Made by a program: the position numbers and the translations under genes | Shown here: positions 24,057 to 35,913 of the stretch, in pieces | Position numbering within the stretch: the stretch's first letter is position 1 | How the letters are laid out: each line of letters starts with the position of its first letter | The notes under the pieces: generated by a model | What the model was told of the DNA's origin: nothing | The model's input: the letters and a program-made list of their open reading frames with translations, nothing else | Databases searched by the model: none | Assembly: GCA_964036195.1 (NCBI GenBank) | Contig: OZ038454.1 | Location: 20,756,315 to 20,820,314, forward strand | Direction: 5' to 3' | Source: Sphaerolaimus hirsutus | Lineage: Eukaryota > Nematoda > Chromadorea > Monhysterida > Sphaerolaimidae | DNA: 64,000 nt

Positions 24057-25604
24057 TCAACTTTTTGCTATTGCTTGAAAAAGTTTGTGTACATATGTTG
24101 TATCGGCTGGGGTAAATACTGTAGACTTGTATACCGCTAGAGATTTTATGGAGCATATTTTTGCGCGCTGTAGAGGCCAGTATGTAATTCCGAAGCTTGT
24201 AAGGTGGCAGCACAGTTTCAAGAATGAATAAATTTTAGGAGTGAAAAATGTGTGTGTTTTTGTTTGATTGACCCAGTTATAGGGATGACCTTGATTTGAA
24301 AAAAATCAGAATTTTAAAAATCACAAATTTAAAAATCATTTTTTTGATCAAGGCGTTTGAAAACTTTTTTGTTCCAACCATGGTCAGTTATTTTACAAGT
24401 TTCAGAATTATGCGGAACAAGTACCAGATACTATCTTCAAATGTTACTTTATGAGTATTTTGTGCTGCCTTCCGAAACCTCAACTTGTGTGCATGTAAAA
24501 ACGCATCAACGAAACCGCATGTAAAAAATCTACCGTCTAGTGTCTAGTTTCACTGGTGTTTTGAATTTTTTCGTGTAAAAACTTTGCGATCACTTTGTGC
24601 ACTGTTACGTTTGTTGCTATGTCTTTTCGAATAAAGCATTTCTTATCAGTATTACATTCAATTACTCGTATTTACTAATTTACGGGCGAAAAGTATGCAT
24701 TTACGTGTTTCTGATATGGGTGTTCTTGTTAAATATAATAAATGTTTATGTTGTTCTATGATTATTGTGCTACTGTGCGGTTGTGATAGCTTCTGATCAA
24801 ATTTCACTTGCCCTCATTGAATCCATTTTGATGCTCTCGCAACTTTTTGCATTATTTTTGCGTTGATCTCGTTGATCGCATTTTGTGTAAAGTATGATTA
24901 GTATGTTAAAAATGAGAGAGATTTTGAGAAAATATAATTGAATATAATCACAGAAAATCATCAAAAATAGATTGTAATTCAATCGGTCTAAGAGAGGTGG
25001 AAAAATATGTATAAATATTTACCAGTTATTTTCGTATTGACTGGTGTTTATATAAATTGCAGAAAGCTACCCAGAAAGAAAATATGAACAAATTCATCTG
25101 AAAGTGTATTTTATTGTTCCATATTTTCTGATGTTGAAAAATAAATCTTCCAGATATTTTTCAATGCTAGATCTGGTGCACGTTATATAATTTTTATGTA
25201 AATATGTGTGTACTTATGTACAAATCTATGTGTACTTATAAAACCAGTGGGTAGAATAATATGTTATCATCAGCCAATTTCTTGCCAAATAAACATCTAT
25301 AACTCAAAATTTGCGCTATTTACATTGACATATTTGAGCTTATGGCTAAATTTAGGTCGATATCCAGCTTGGGATGCGCATATGCGTAGGACTGTATGGA
25401 GGAATAATTTAATAGGTAAATATGGAATCCAGTGTCGGTATATATCCAGTGTCAAGCTCTTGATAAGTGAAATGACAAGTGAAAAGTGCACTTCGCTTTT
25501 AACCTTTCTACATATCACTTCTCATTTTACTCGCTACCAAAATGCTTTTTTACGTGTCCGTCCACTTGCGAAATCGGCACCAGAAATTTCTGAAAACCGA
25601 TGGC

Positions 25605-25809
25605 GGCCCACACACTAGTTGGAGTGTCAACTGGCTTGTGTCAACTCTGAATTCAGAGCGATCTCCGAGAGCTGTCTCAGAGCGATCTCCAAATGCGTAT
25701 GCGGCAATGTTGAAAAATAAATTTTACGACAATTGCACTGGAAAATCGCCCTGCGACACGTGAAGCCGAAATCAGAATTGACACACGTGTGTCAACTAAT
25801 GTGTGGGCC
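25605..25809. mobile_element. Family B MITE
   Basis: TIRs GGCCCACACACTAGTTGGAG and CAACTAATGTGTGGGCC; the interior mirrors GTGTCAACT words. Intergenic. Confidence 0.55.
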
Positions 25810-26123
25810 GCAAATGTCGAAGGCTGTAGACTTTATCAATCATCGAAAAAAAATATTCAACCCAAATGATACCCGACATTGAAAACTAATATCCACAAAT
25901 CCTCCCGCCTCCACGCATATGCACGCATCGGCTTTATGAGCTTATCGCACTGAAACTTCAAAGCTGCAACCCGCAAACTTCACTCATGCCGCCGCGTCCA
26001 CTTGAAGCTAGATTTTTGTGCCGCGATGGCGCCGGTGACCAGGACTGGTCGCAAAAACGTCACTGAACCCGCGCATTGCGACGATAGGGTGAGTTGGGGC
26101 GGATTTGCGTGTGAGTCAATTGG

Positions 26124-26279
26124 TGCCAATTCCAGATGCTGTAAAATGTCAAATGCCAAGTGTCGAAAGTCACGGTAAATGCCCTGCAGAATGGCAACTC
26201 TGCTGCCATCTTGCAGGGCTTTTTCATGACTTGGCACTTTGCATGGCATTTGGCATTTTACAGGATCTGGGAATGCCCC
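26124..26279. mobile_element. Family A element
   Basis: TIRs TGCCAATTCCAGATGCTG and CAGGATCTGGGAATGCC are flanked by TTGG on both sides (26120-26123, 26280-26283). The body is a palindrome with TGCCCTGCAGAATGGCA at its centre. Intergenic. Confidence 0.7.
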
Positions 26280-26833
26280 TTGGTGTAGGAACGTATGTGA
26301 AAGCCGGTTTGAACCCTTTGGCTGTCCCGAAACCTCTTGTACTAGTTAGCTTTAAAAACAGAATGGCCCTGAAAGAACTAGTTTGCATTTACTGAAAATT
26401 AAACTAAAAATGGCTCTGAATAGCATTTTGGTTTACTAGAATTCTGTGTTTATATTTATGGTTGACCGAGTGTAAAAGTAACTCCTTCCAGTAAACTCAA
26501 ATGCTTTTGAGGCTGATGTACTGGTTTACTGAAAAAAATGTTTGGTTAACTAGTGTGTGCAACGTTGTGGTTCTACACACTACCCAGTTTACGGCCGAAA
26601 CTTTTGGAAAATGATACCCTTTGTGCTGAACACGCTCAAGTTTTCCAGAAGAAATCATTCTCAATCTTCGTCAACATCAGTTGACAGACTCGCCATTCCA
26701 GTAAACTCAAATGCTTTCAAATTTGATTTATCAGTGTCCTAACTTGACCGTGAGCTAATTAGTGTGCATGGGTCACAAACCTCACATTATCTACAAATAC
26801 CCCATCCCTCTCCAGAGCGTGTTGAGCGGCGGC

Positions 26834-29800
26834 ATGTGCTCCTTGGTGATGCACTTCATCGAGAAGGACTGCGAGCTGAGCGAGGCGGAATTGCGCCGAC
26901 TCACCGAGCACAAATACTCGGCTACCGACTCGTCGTTTTTGGCTAAACATTTGGCGCCGTGAGTTGCGTGGTTGTTGATTTGGTTAATTTTTGTGTTAAT
27001 TTGACGCGCGCTGTCAACTGGTTTTTGCGTTCATTTTACGCGCGCTGTCAACTGGTTTCTATGCTAATTCGAATATTAATCCACTTAACAGCGATGTCCA
27101 AATGGATATAAATACCTAGCTCGATATTGAACTATGAAAATTACGACATAGTAAAACAGTGCCAACTTGTGTATATGACTGGGGCGATTTAACCTTTTAG
27201 TATCGATATACGATACTTGTTCTGAAACCAATTGTCGATATGGACCCTAAATTAGATATTCGATGTCCAATAAGAAAAAATAATCGACATCCGATTATCG
27301 ATAGGAAAAAATGGTCAATGTTCGATCGTCTCAACCCAGTTCACACTCTCCCATCCCACAACAGCTGGTGGGAGTACCTAGTGTCCAAGTGTCCCCTATG
27401 GGTGGCACCCAACGCGATCACGCTGTGCGGCCTCCTGGTGAACTTGGTCACCACCATGGTCCTGGCGAGCTACTCGGCCGATGCCAAGCAGCCGGCGCCC
27501 AGGTGCTACTCTTAGACCATGTGAAATGTCAAGTGGAAAGTGGAAAAAAGTTATGTAAAATGTCAAAAGTGTAAGTTGTAAAATGGCAAAGTTCGTTTGC
27601 GACATTGTGCCCACAAAATGTTCGTTTTCACCGGACTTCAAAACTTAATGTATAAGCGCTGAACACATTTGCGTTTTACAAAATGAGTCATTTTAATCTC
27701 GATCAACTATAGTTGATGGACACTACATTCTAGAAGACTCAAATGCACTAAAAATTATCCTAGGAATTTTCGATTGAAAAAAGTGTGCGCAGGCACTTTA
27801 CAGGTCATTTTACATGACTAATTCCACCTTGCGTGACATTTGACATTTGGTAGGGTTTGGGAGTGCCGCCCAGATGGGCGTACGTGCTGTCGGCGGTGGG
27901 CCTCTTCCTGTACCAGTCGCTCGACGCCATTGACGGTAAACAGGCGCGCCGCACGGGAACTGCCAGTCCGCTCGGGGAGCTATTCGACCATGGATGCGAT
28001 AGCGTCACGCAGACGTTTATTTCCATGCAGGTACGGTTTGAATTGACCTGTTTGGATCCTGTTGGCCCCCGCGTAGGTTGGGAATTTCAAAATTTTCGCG
28101 TTAGTGTATTGGGTTTCGGTTCCAGAATATCGGGTCAAGCCTATTACGCATGTAAACCCATCGCGCCTGTAGACCCGATACAGACACATTTTACCCGCAG
28201 GGGTAAAAAAGGGTGCGGATTGCCCCACTCCGAATCGCCCAGCTATCTATCTATCCCAGAGGCAAATTTTTTGGCTACATTCACCTGAACACCCCCCTCC
28301 CCTGCAGATTGCCTAGCTATCTAACTATCTGGAGCACTTTTGAGCAATTTTACCCTAATTTTCACCCAGGGGTCTCCCACCTAGCTGCCCCCCACCCCCA
28401 AAGCCACCAGCTATCTATCTATCCCCGAGGTCGCTCAGCTATCTATCTATCCCGAGGCAAAATTTTTGGCTACTACCCCTAAAGACCCCCCCCCCAAATC
28501 GCTCAGCTATCTATCTATCTGGAGTGGTTTTTGACAAATTTTGCCCCAATTTTCACTAAAAATCACCAATTTTCGCACCTTTTTATAGTTTTTCACCTTC
28601 AAAATCGTGCTCTCCGGCTATATGCATGGTTATATGCCTGTTTTTAGCCATTTTAAACGTACTTTTGGCCACTTTTAACCGATTTTTAGCGATTTTTTCC
28701 CCTTCCGGCCTTCTATGTACTGAAAAAGCCTATATATTTTGCCCCCGCGAGCCCCCCCAGCCCCCCCCAGAAAATTTTTTCAGCTATCTATCCCTCCGGA
28801 GGAGCGATTTGCTATCTATCCAGCCCCCGCGAGGGCCAAAATCTTGGAGACCCCTGTTTTCACCCAAAATCGCTAATTTTCATACTTTTTATAGATTTTC
28901 ACCTTCAAAATCAGTAGGTCACGTGTTTTTTTTGCCTATTTTCAGTATGCCGGGTATAATTAAATGCGTGCCGGTTCTACATGCGTGATGGGTTTACATG
29001 CGTAATGGCACAGGCCCCACAATATCTGCATGCATCGGGGTCGGGTCGGTTGCCAACGATCCCCACGCACAGTAGGGCCACATGCAGTTTACGGCCGAAA
29101 TTTTCGCTTTGGAAATCAGCTTTGGACACATTTGAGTTTACTACTAGAATTAGGATTCTATTTTTAGGAACTATTTTGTCGGAGGTTGAAAATATTTACC
29201 CTCTTCCCGCAAACTTGAAATTGTTCAAAACATATTTCTCAGTTTACGAAATTTCGACAGTAAATCACTATGTGTGGTCGGATTTCGCAAAACAGTTTTT
29301 AGATAGTCATAAGTAAAGTTAAAAGTGGTGAGAGAAGTGACGAATTAATTTTTGCCATTTCGTCCTATTTTTTTAAATAATTTTGTGCATTTTCGTCCAA
29401 CTTCACTTTCGTCACAGGTGTGTCTGACACTGCGTGTGGGCTATTGGCACGGCGTCATCATGTGGGTGGTGCCGTTCAGCGCGGCCGTGTTCTATGCCGC
29501 CCATTGGCAGACCTATGTCACTGGAACGCTGAAATTTGAGAAGTTTGTCGTTTTTTTTGTTTCATTTTTCGTTGCATTGTCTTTTCTGGTGACAGTTCCG
29601 CAAGTGTAAAAGTAAAATGACAAAATGATAAAAGCATAACGATTTGACAAATTTCAAATTTTCGATTCAAATTCATTTTTACTTTTTTAATCACATTTTC
29701 TTGTCGTTTGTCATTTGTCTCTTAACTTTTTAAATCACTCATAACTTCCCGCTTGTCAAATGACGTCGCTTTTAACATTTGTCATTTTACTTTGCCACTT

Positions 29801-32403
29801 ACGGTGCACTTCCCAACCCTACTTTCACGACCCTTGTCCCGACACTACCTGTTAGGGCCCCCACACGCTAGTTGACATCGGCACCAAATGTCAACTGGTG
29901 CCGATCCCTATTCAAAGCTTGCTGACGAGTGGACAAACGACGTTCAAACGCAATTTTTGAATTAGGAACGGAACCAGTTGACATTTAGTGTCGATGTCAA
30001 CTAGTGTGTGTGGGGCCTTAGGGGTGTAAGAAATTGCGATGTTCGCAGATTCGATGTAACCGAATGCCAAATCGTGGTGATGGCGCTGTGCTTGTTCACA
30101 GCCGTGGCCGGGCCCAACGTGTGGCTTTTGTCGGTGCGTGAATGCATATCTGTATTTATGTATGGCTTGTCTTCTATGGGGTCATTCGTTGGGGTTGTCA
30201 GGCTGACCCTCTGTGCCCGGTGACATGTAAACCCGCTGGCCATGTAGACCCGGCGGACATGTAGCGGGAGTGTCAAGGCCAGATCAGATCAAGTGATTAA
30301 AAGTGAACAGTGACAAGAAGTCATATTTTGTGTATTTATTAAGATACATAAATAGTAAATAAATAGACATTTACGTAGATAGATGTGTACTTATTTACAT
30401 TGTAAATAAATACAAATATTTATGTAGATAAATATGTATGTTTATTTACATATTTTACAACGCCGCTACATGTCGGCCGGGTCTACATGTCAGACGGGTA
30501 GAAATACATGTCTGCCGGGCCCACATGGCCAGCGGGTTTACATGCCCAGGGAGCCTACGTCATTGGGCTGGCAACTTTCCATGGTGCATTTGCACGTAAA
30601 TGAACATTTCTAACGAATTTGCCCCCCGCAGGTGCTGGGCGTGCAGCTGAACGTGATCACAGTGTCAGTGTGCTCCGTGGTCGCGGTGATCCAGTTCTAC
30701 GGCTACATTTCCACCATACTCGACGGCGGCGTGGGCAAGAACGGCACCACTGTGGCTGATACATCGGGTTTGATTGGCTGATCGACTTTTTGGGTTTGAT
30801 CTAAATATGGTTTGCCTGATTGACTGCTGTTTGGGGGGATTCGTCTTGTTTGGCCATACGTTCTTTTTGGACATCGTTCTAGGACCCATCAGGTAACATC
30901 TGGTGCCAGTTCCGCAAAATGAGAAGTAAGAAGTGGAATGGCAAAGGTGAAGTAAAAGCGCAAAGGCGAAGTGAAATGGCAAGTGAATTAGCAAGTGAAA
31001 TGGCGAAAGCGAAGAGAAATTACTTTTTATTTTTAGTTTTTTACTTCGCTATTGATAATTCACTTGCCGTTTCACGTCGCCTTCGCGCTTTTAGTACGCC
31101 TTTGCCATTTCGCTTCTCACTTCTCATTTTGCTGAACTGGCCCCTGATGTGATTTCATCGGTCGGCTTGCAGTGTACGGGACTGCCACCGGGGTGTCAAC
31201 TGGTGGCAGACCGACACCCTGTAAAGTGTCATGTAAACTTTATGGGGTGCTTTTTGGGATGCTCATAAATCAGCTTTGAACATCATTGAGATTACCAGAC
31301 TGAGTTATTTTAAATATTCGTCAACTGTGGCTGACAGACACCTTATTCTGATTATGGTAAACTAAACTGCATTCAAGGCTGATGTATGAAATTACCAAAA
31401 CCCAAGTTTACTGGCAGTAAGCTAGTGTGTGCGCAGCGCCTTTACAGGGCGCCGGATTTCCCCCTATGTTCTCAGTTTACCTAGTTCTTATCAATCCATT
31501 TGTCCGAGAGAACTCGCCATTCACCTAAATAGAAATTACCCGCGCGCAGTCATCTTCCCCGTGTTCCCGCTGGCCGCGTTCGTGCTTCCCATGGTCATGA
31601 TCTACTTCAAGTCGACCTCGGGCGTGTTCGACGACAACATCGTGCTCTACGTGCTGTTCGTCGGATTCGTCGCGTCCAAATTGTGCAATCGAATCATTGT
31701 GAGCTGTTTTTTTGCGCGTCTTGCAGATTTGTAAGGCGCGATTTGTAGGCGCCGCGCCATGGCTGGGTTGGCGTTTTCACCATCGTCTGCTATATACGGA
31801 TTTGATATTTTATATGTTACGTTTATATTTTAAAATATAGTCTGCTCGTTCAAAATCGCTATTAAAACACTTTTTATGTCTCCCCCGCCCGCCCCCAGGG
31901 TACGTACTTTTCACACGGTTGCATGGTGTCCTAAAATGATTTTAGAATATCAAAAACATGTCTCCCGCTCACTCAGATCGCTCACATGAGCCGAAGTCCT
32001 TTGTATCTATGGGATTCTGTTTACGTGGCGCCGATGTTGATGATGTTAAATCAGTACGTGGACAATTTCGTGGACGAGCTCACCATGCTCTACATCTGCA
32101 CGGTCAGTATTTTGCGCGCACTTATACTCAAGTGACTTGACACTGCACGCAGTTCCCCTAGTTGGCGGCGTGCCAACGAACACCAACTCTTGTGAATAAC
32201 GACAAAATTCGTCGCAAAATGCGACAAATATCTTTACTTCCCACTTTCCCATCACTTGACGACCCTCGGAATTGGCACCGAGCCAACCAATTTAACCCAT
32301 ACAGGCGATCGCATTGGCTAACCTGCTGCTGCACTCTGTTGTCGTGTGCAGGCAGCTGTGCGCAAAACTCAATATTTGTTGCTTTAGTATCACGCCCAAG
32401 TGA
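26834..32403 (+). CDS. CEPT1: Choline/ethanolamine phosphotransferase (CDP-alcohol phosphotransferase family)
   Basis: Exons: 26834-26958, 27365-27502, 27874-28030, 29418-29539, 30049-30133, 30632-30767, 31550-31698, 31977-32102, 32305-32403, giving about 378 aa. Residues 108-130 carry the complete family signature DGx2ARx8Gx3Dx3D (DGKQARR, then G122, D126, D130), which binds the metal and the CDP-alcohol. Other conserved blocks are [22 protein letters not shown] and a LNQY-containing segment. Several hydrophobic segments fit an integral ER or Golgi membrane enzyme making phosphatidylcholine or phosphatidylethanolamine from diacylglycerol. Start: the first ATG after the acceptor at 26815; a second in-frame ATG follows at 26849. 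The N-terminus is shorter than in vertebrate CEPT1 and a 5' untranslated exon is likely. Intron 2 is a family A element. Intron 4 appears to be GA-AG. I cannot tell choline from ethanolamine preference. Confidence 0.93.
27503..27873. mobile_element. Family A element forming CEPT1 intron 2 (introner)
   Basis: The whole 371-bp intron is a decayed family A element. It begins GTGCTACTCTTAGACC and ends GGGTTTGGGAGTGC followed by CGCCCAG. The 7-mer CGCCCAG occurs exactly at both borders (27496-27502 and 27867-27873), as a target duplication would. The donor GT is the element's 5' end and the acceptor AG lies in the right copy of the duplication. Confidence 0.85.
28136..29014. mobile_element. Two-slot ATGTAAACCC element with CTATCTATC core
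   Basis: The left end carries GCATGTAAACCCATCGCG and TGTAGACCCG. The right end is its mirror image (CATGCGTGATGGGTTTACATG). The core contains several CAGCTATCTATCTATCC segments. It lies in CEPT1 intron 3. Relatives lie at 6641-7458, 30222-30550, 44881-44990 and 45337-45713. Confidence 0.6.
29865..30017. mobile_element. Family B MITE in CEPT1 intron 4
   Basis: TIRs GGGCCCCCACACGCTAGTTG and CAACTAGTGTGTGTGGGGCC are flanked by TTA on both sides (29862-29864, 30018-30020). Together with GGG/GGC ends this fits PIF/Harbinger. Its right end lies 31 bp before the exon at 30049. Confidence 0.65.
30222..30550. mobile_element. Two-slot ATGTAAACCC element in CEPT1 intron 5
   Basis: It reads ATGTAAACCCGCTGGCCATG then TAGACCCGGCGGACATG, mirrored at the right by ATGTCGGCCGGGTCTACATG and ATGGCCAGCGGGTTTACATG. 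Inner A/T-rich GTAAATAAATA words are mirrored too. Confidence 0.6.
30902..31146. mobile_element. Family C MITE in CEPT1 intron 6
   Basis: Ends GGTGCCAGTTCCGCAAAATG and ATTTTGCTGAACTGGCCCC, mirrored body of AAGTGAAATGGCAAGTG words. Related remnants start at 29588 and 61481. Confidence 0.55.
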
Positions 32404-32420
32404 GCGATGAGTGGTTTTGT

Positions 32421-32659
32421 GGCCCTACCCACACTAGTTGACAACGACACAAAATGTCAACTGGTTCCGATCCTAATTGAAAGCTTGCTGACGAGCCCAA
32501 GAACGGCGTTCAAACGCGACAGTGTTTAGCCGGCATGAAGTATATAAGTATACAATAATACGTAGTGTTAGTAACACTGTGTTACTCGTCAGCAAACTTT
32601 GAATTGGAATCGGGACCAGTTGACATTTGATGTCGTTGTCAACCAGTGTATGTAGGGCC
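32421..32659. mobile_element. Family B MITE just after CEPT1
   Basis: TIRs GGCCCTACCCACACTAGTTG and CAACCAGTGTATGTAGGGCC, with mirrored CTGGTTCCGATCC / GGGACCAG. It starts 18 bp after the CEPT1 stop, so the 3' UTR and poly(A) signal probably lie in or after it. Confidence 0.55.
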
Positions 32660-32930
32660 AATTTGCGAATGGTTCACATTTATAGTGTGCTGTGTCGCGT
32701 TATCGCTTCTGTTGTTGTTGTCAATATTTATCTATTCAATTGGTGTTTACCTCCCTATTCGTATTTTCTTCCTAGTGTTGATAGGCTTGTATTTATTCAT
32801 GTTAGTTTTGTGCATGTTATTCGAAGGCGGTTTATCGAAATCGTGACTGCGCGGCGCAACGTTTCAGCGGTTTTACTCCACCCACACTAAAGAGTAAGGA
32901 CGTAAGGTTTTACTCCATGCGTGAGGATGA

Positions 32931-34116
32931 GGCCCGCACCATGTAAAGTGTTAAAGTGTCATCTCAAGTGTCAACTAAAAAAACAGAAATTATTTTTTTA
33001 CTGGACTTTTGCCATCTTGCATGAAGTTTGACATATTTGACATATGACAAGACATTTGATACTATATTTCACATTTTACAGGGTGCGGGACTGCCACCTG
33101 GTTACCATCACCCCAAGTGGACGAGCTACATGAAAAGTGGTTCGTGGTAAGTTCAAGTCGAGTGACAGATTTTCACCATGGGTTTACCGCTCACGATACT
33201 TAAATATCACGACTTATTACTTACCACTTAACACTTCCGTCACTTATCCACTTAGGATTTGGACCCAGGTCACGCGGACACATCCATAAAAACTTTCCGC
33301 TGCGCTGTTACAGTTTTAGAAATTCAGTTTAGCATCCAGTTCCCTTGTGCTGTTAAGTGCGCCAGTTGTTTAGTCCACGTTAGCCACTTAAAAGCAGCGA
33401 TGAAAAAATTCTTTCGAATTTTTTTTTCAATTGATTAGAATTGAGGCGTCCAATTAAAAAAGTCGATGAGTCTAAACTTGGAAAATTTGCATCAGACCCG
33501 GAATTTTCATCACTTTTTCACTTAATACCTCAAATGAAACTACTACATTAGAGTTCTAGTGCCAATCCCAGACCCTGTAAAATGTCAAATGTCATGCAAA
33601 GTGTCAAAAGTCATGGAAAATGCCCTGCAACATGGCAACCGAGTTTCCGAGAGGTTTCGAAAATTGGTTTGGTTTGAAAATGTTTAAATGATTTTTTCAT
33701 CGTTGCTGTTAAGTGGAAATGAATGCCATTCCGAGAATTTAAAGTGTGTTAGTAACGGATATTGCGGCTTTACGGACGTTCGGTCATATTGGCATCGGTT
33801 TTACGCATTGTGACCATTGCTTAGCTATTTATAATATACCATACTTCCTCTGAGGAGTCTAGTTTTATTATGTTTTCTTTCGTCAATTTTTTTGACGTGC
33901 CCTTCTATTGTAGTGTAAATAGTGTCTGCCTATAGTATGTCGGTCCTGCACCCTGTAAAACGCAAAATGTCGTACAAATTTGCCAAATGTCTTGTAAATT
34001 CCCTGGTCAAATTTTATTTTATTTTTTTACCAGCCTTTTTACTTTTTGTGTGACATTTGAGAAATTTTCATTGAATTTATATTTATCTTACATGTCGTTT
34101 TACAGGGTGCGGGATG
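32931..34116. mobile_element. Three further family A copies (32931-33098, 33559-33650, 33940-34116)
   Basis: Each has the AAATGTCAAATG-type words and at least one family end (GTGCGGGACTGCCACC at 33098, TGCCAATCCCAGACCCTG at 33559, GTCCTGCACCCTGTAAAA at 33943). The middle one is a half copy that ends abruptly. Confidence 0.55.
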
Positions 34117-34187
34117 GTGATGGAAAAGCGTCATGGCGCTTTTGGTGCTAGGCACGTTGTCGTTGTGGCGCCATTGGCGCTTACCGC

Positions 34188-34793
34188 TAGGGTTCAAACG
34201 GGATCCCGATCCCGATCCCGGATCCCGTGAAATTCCGGGATTTACCAGTCCCGATCCCGATCCCGATCCCGAAACCCCAATCCCGATCCCGATCCCGAAA
34301 TCCAAAAATAGCAATCCCGATCCCGAAAATTTTCAAATCCCGATCCCGATCCCGAGAAACTCCCAAGTCCGGGATCCCGATCCCGGAAAAATTAGTGGAA
34401 ATTATAAAACGTGAAATAATGATGTTTTTGCATGCAAAAAAGTGGATGCAAACCCCCAGTGTCAATTTTATGCCACTTTTCTGGCATCCAACAGTGTTTT
34501 GAGACCTTTATGAACAACTGTGAATGCCAGAAAAATGGCCAAAATCTCTATCCCTAGAACCCAATCCCGATCCCGGAAAAATGCCAATCCCGATCCCGTG
34601 ACCCCAATCCCGGCCAATCCCGATCCCGATCCCGATCCCGAAATCTCAAAAAAAAACAATCCCAATCCCAATCCCGATCCCGAAACCCCAATCCCGATCC
34701 CGATCCCGAAACCCCAATCCCGATCCCGATCCCGAAATCTCAAAAAGTGAATCCCGATCCCGATCCCGAGAAGTCAATCCCGTTTGAACCCTA
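34188..34793. mobile_element. hAT-like element, core word GATCCC
   Basis: It starts TAGGGTTCAAACGGGATCCC and ends CCCGTTTGAACCCTA, with exact duplication CTTACCGC (34180-34187, 34794-34801). Two arrays of ATCCCGATCCCG flank a short unique middle (about 34395-34550). It is nested in a GGCGCC-word element spanning about 34116-34936. Confidence 0.9.
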
Positions 34794-35913
34794 CTTACCG
34801 CCACACGCGGGAATAGCGCCATGGCGCTTGGCGCTCTTTTCGTGTGGCGCCAGGAACAAAACGCCTGGCGCCAGTGTCAAAACAAAAAATGCCATAGCGC
34901 TGTTGGCGCCAAAGTCGCGGCACTTTTACATCACTAGTGCGGGACAGACAAACTGGTTTTTTTCTTCGTTACTGCAGAGTGCAAAACAACAACAACACTT
35001 TTTTGGAGCTATTCCCTTCCAATAAAAGAAATACGGTAACTTTTTGAGCGCTGCCTAGTATAATTATGGGAAAATCGAAGAATATCGTTAAACACCTATG
35101 CTTGTTCTCAATGTATATAAATAATTTATGTAAATATTTAAATACCTACATAATCTTTCCTGACCAATTCTGCACTCTGTCAGTCAAGCAACATGTTTCA
35201 GCCAATCTAGCTATTTCTCGGAAAATTAGAAATTTTTTATCTGAATAGAATATTGTTTATTTTAGACGTTCGTCGTACTATAAACGTCATTTGGCGGATA
35301 ATTTCAAAATTGTAATTGCCATTTTAGAAATCAAGGCCAAATTCTGAATTTCTGAAAATTCCATCTGACATAGTGCGGAATTAGTACCCGTAAAGATTAA
35401 ATCATATTTAGTGCATATAAATACTACCGTAAGCTCTTGAATACGTTTCGCATTACTGAGCAAATATTCATTTGTCTATGTTTATTATCCAACATTGTCT
35501 ATTCGCAGAACGCCCGCTAATTAGTTACTCAATGAAACGGTCGAGTTGTGTTATTTTGGATAGCGAAGATGTTTTAGGTTTCGAACTCCTACTTTTCTGT
35601 AGGTTGTACGTTTCCCCAAGACAAAAAAACGATCCTGCACCTATTTACACGCACTAGTTAAAAAGTTAACAGAAAAGTTTTTTTCTTTTTATTTACTGTT
35701 ACTCACTTTTTCAACACTTCTCGCTTCTCAAATGATCTTTTGCTTCTCCACTTACGGAATCGAACCCTGGAAACGCCGCACAAATTGAATGTCCAGCACG
35801 CGCGAAAGCACATTGCCACATTTGAACCCCATTTGACATTGTTATAAGCAGCATTTTCACTCGACAAAATAATCATTTTAGATCGCCAATTACTGAAAGC
35901 TTGAAATTGAAAA

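Larger units (their letters stand above)
24057..26815. other. Intergenic stretch upstream of CEPT1, dispersed repeats only
   Basis: It holds one TIR of a TAGGG-type element near 24283, A/T-rich AAAATATAATT words around 24905-25170 (ending CAATGCTAG, as in the element at 20877-22024), a family B element (25605-25809) and a family A element (26124-26279). I found no convincing exon. Transcription of CEPT1 probably starts here, because its first coding exon is preceded by an acceptor-like CTCTCCAG at 26808-26815. Confidence 0.5.
32404..35913. other. Intergenic stretch between CEPT1 and CDO1, repeats only
   Basis: It contains a family B element 18 bp after the CEPT1 stop (32421-32659), family A copies (32931-33098, 33559-33650 half copy, 33940-34116) and a GGCGCC-word element (34116-34936) that carries a nested hAT-like GATCCC element. 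From 34937 to 35913 I see only A/T-rich unique sequence. I found no exon. Confidence 0.5.

Noticed and set aside
34133..34750. Several 75-93 codon frames rich in Asp-Pro or Gly-Ile/Arg-Asp repeats on both strands
   Set aside because: They are translations of the GATCCC word array of a hAT-like element. Every frame of such an array stays open; there is no gene.
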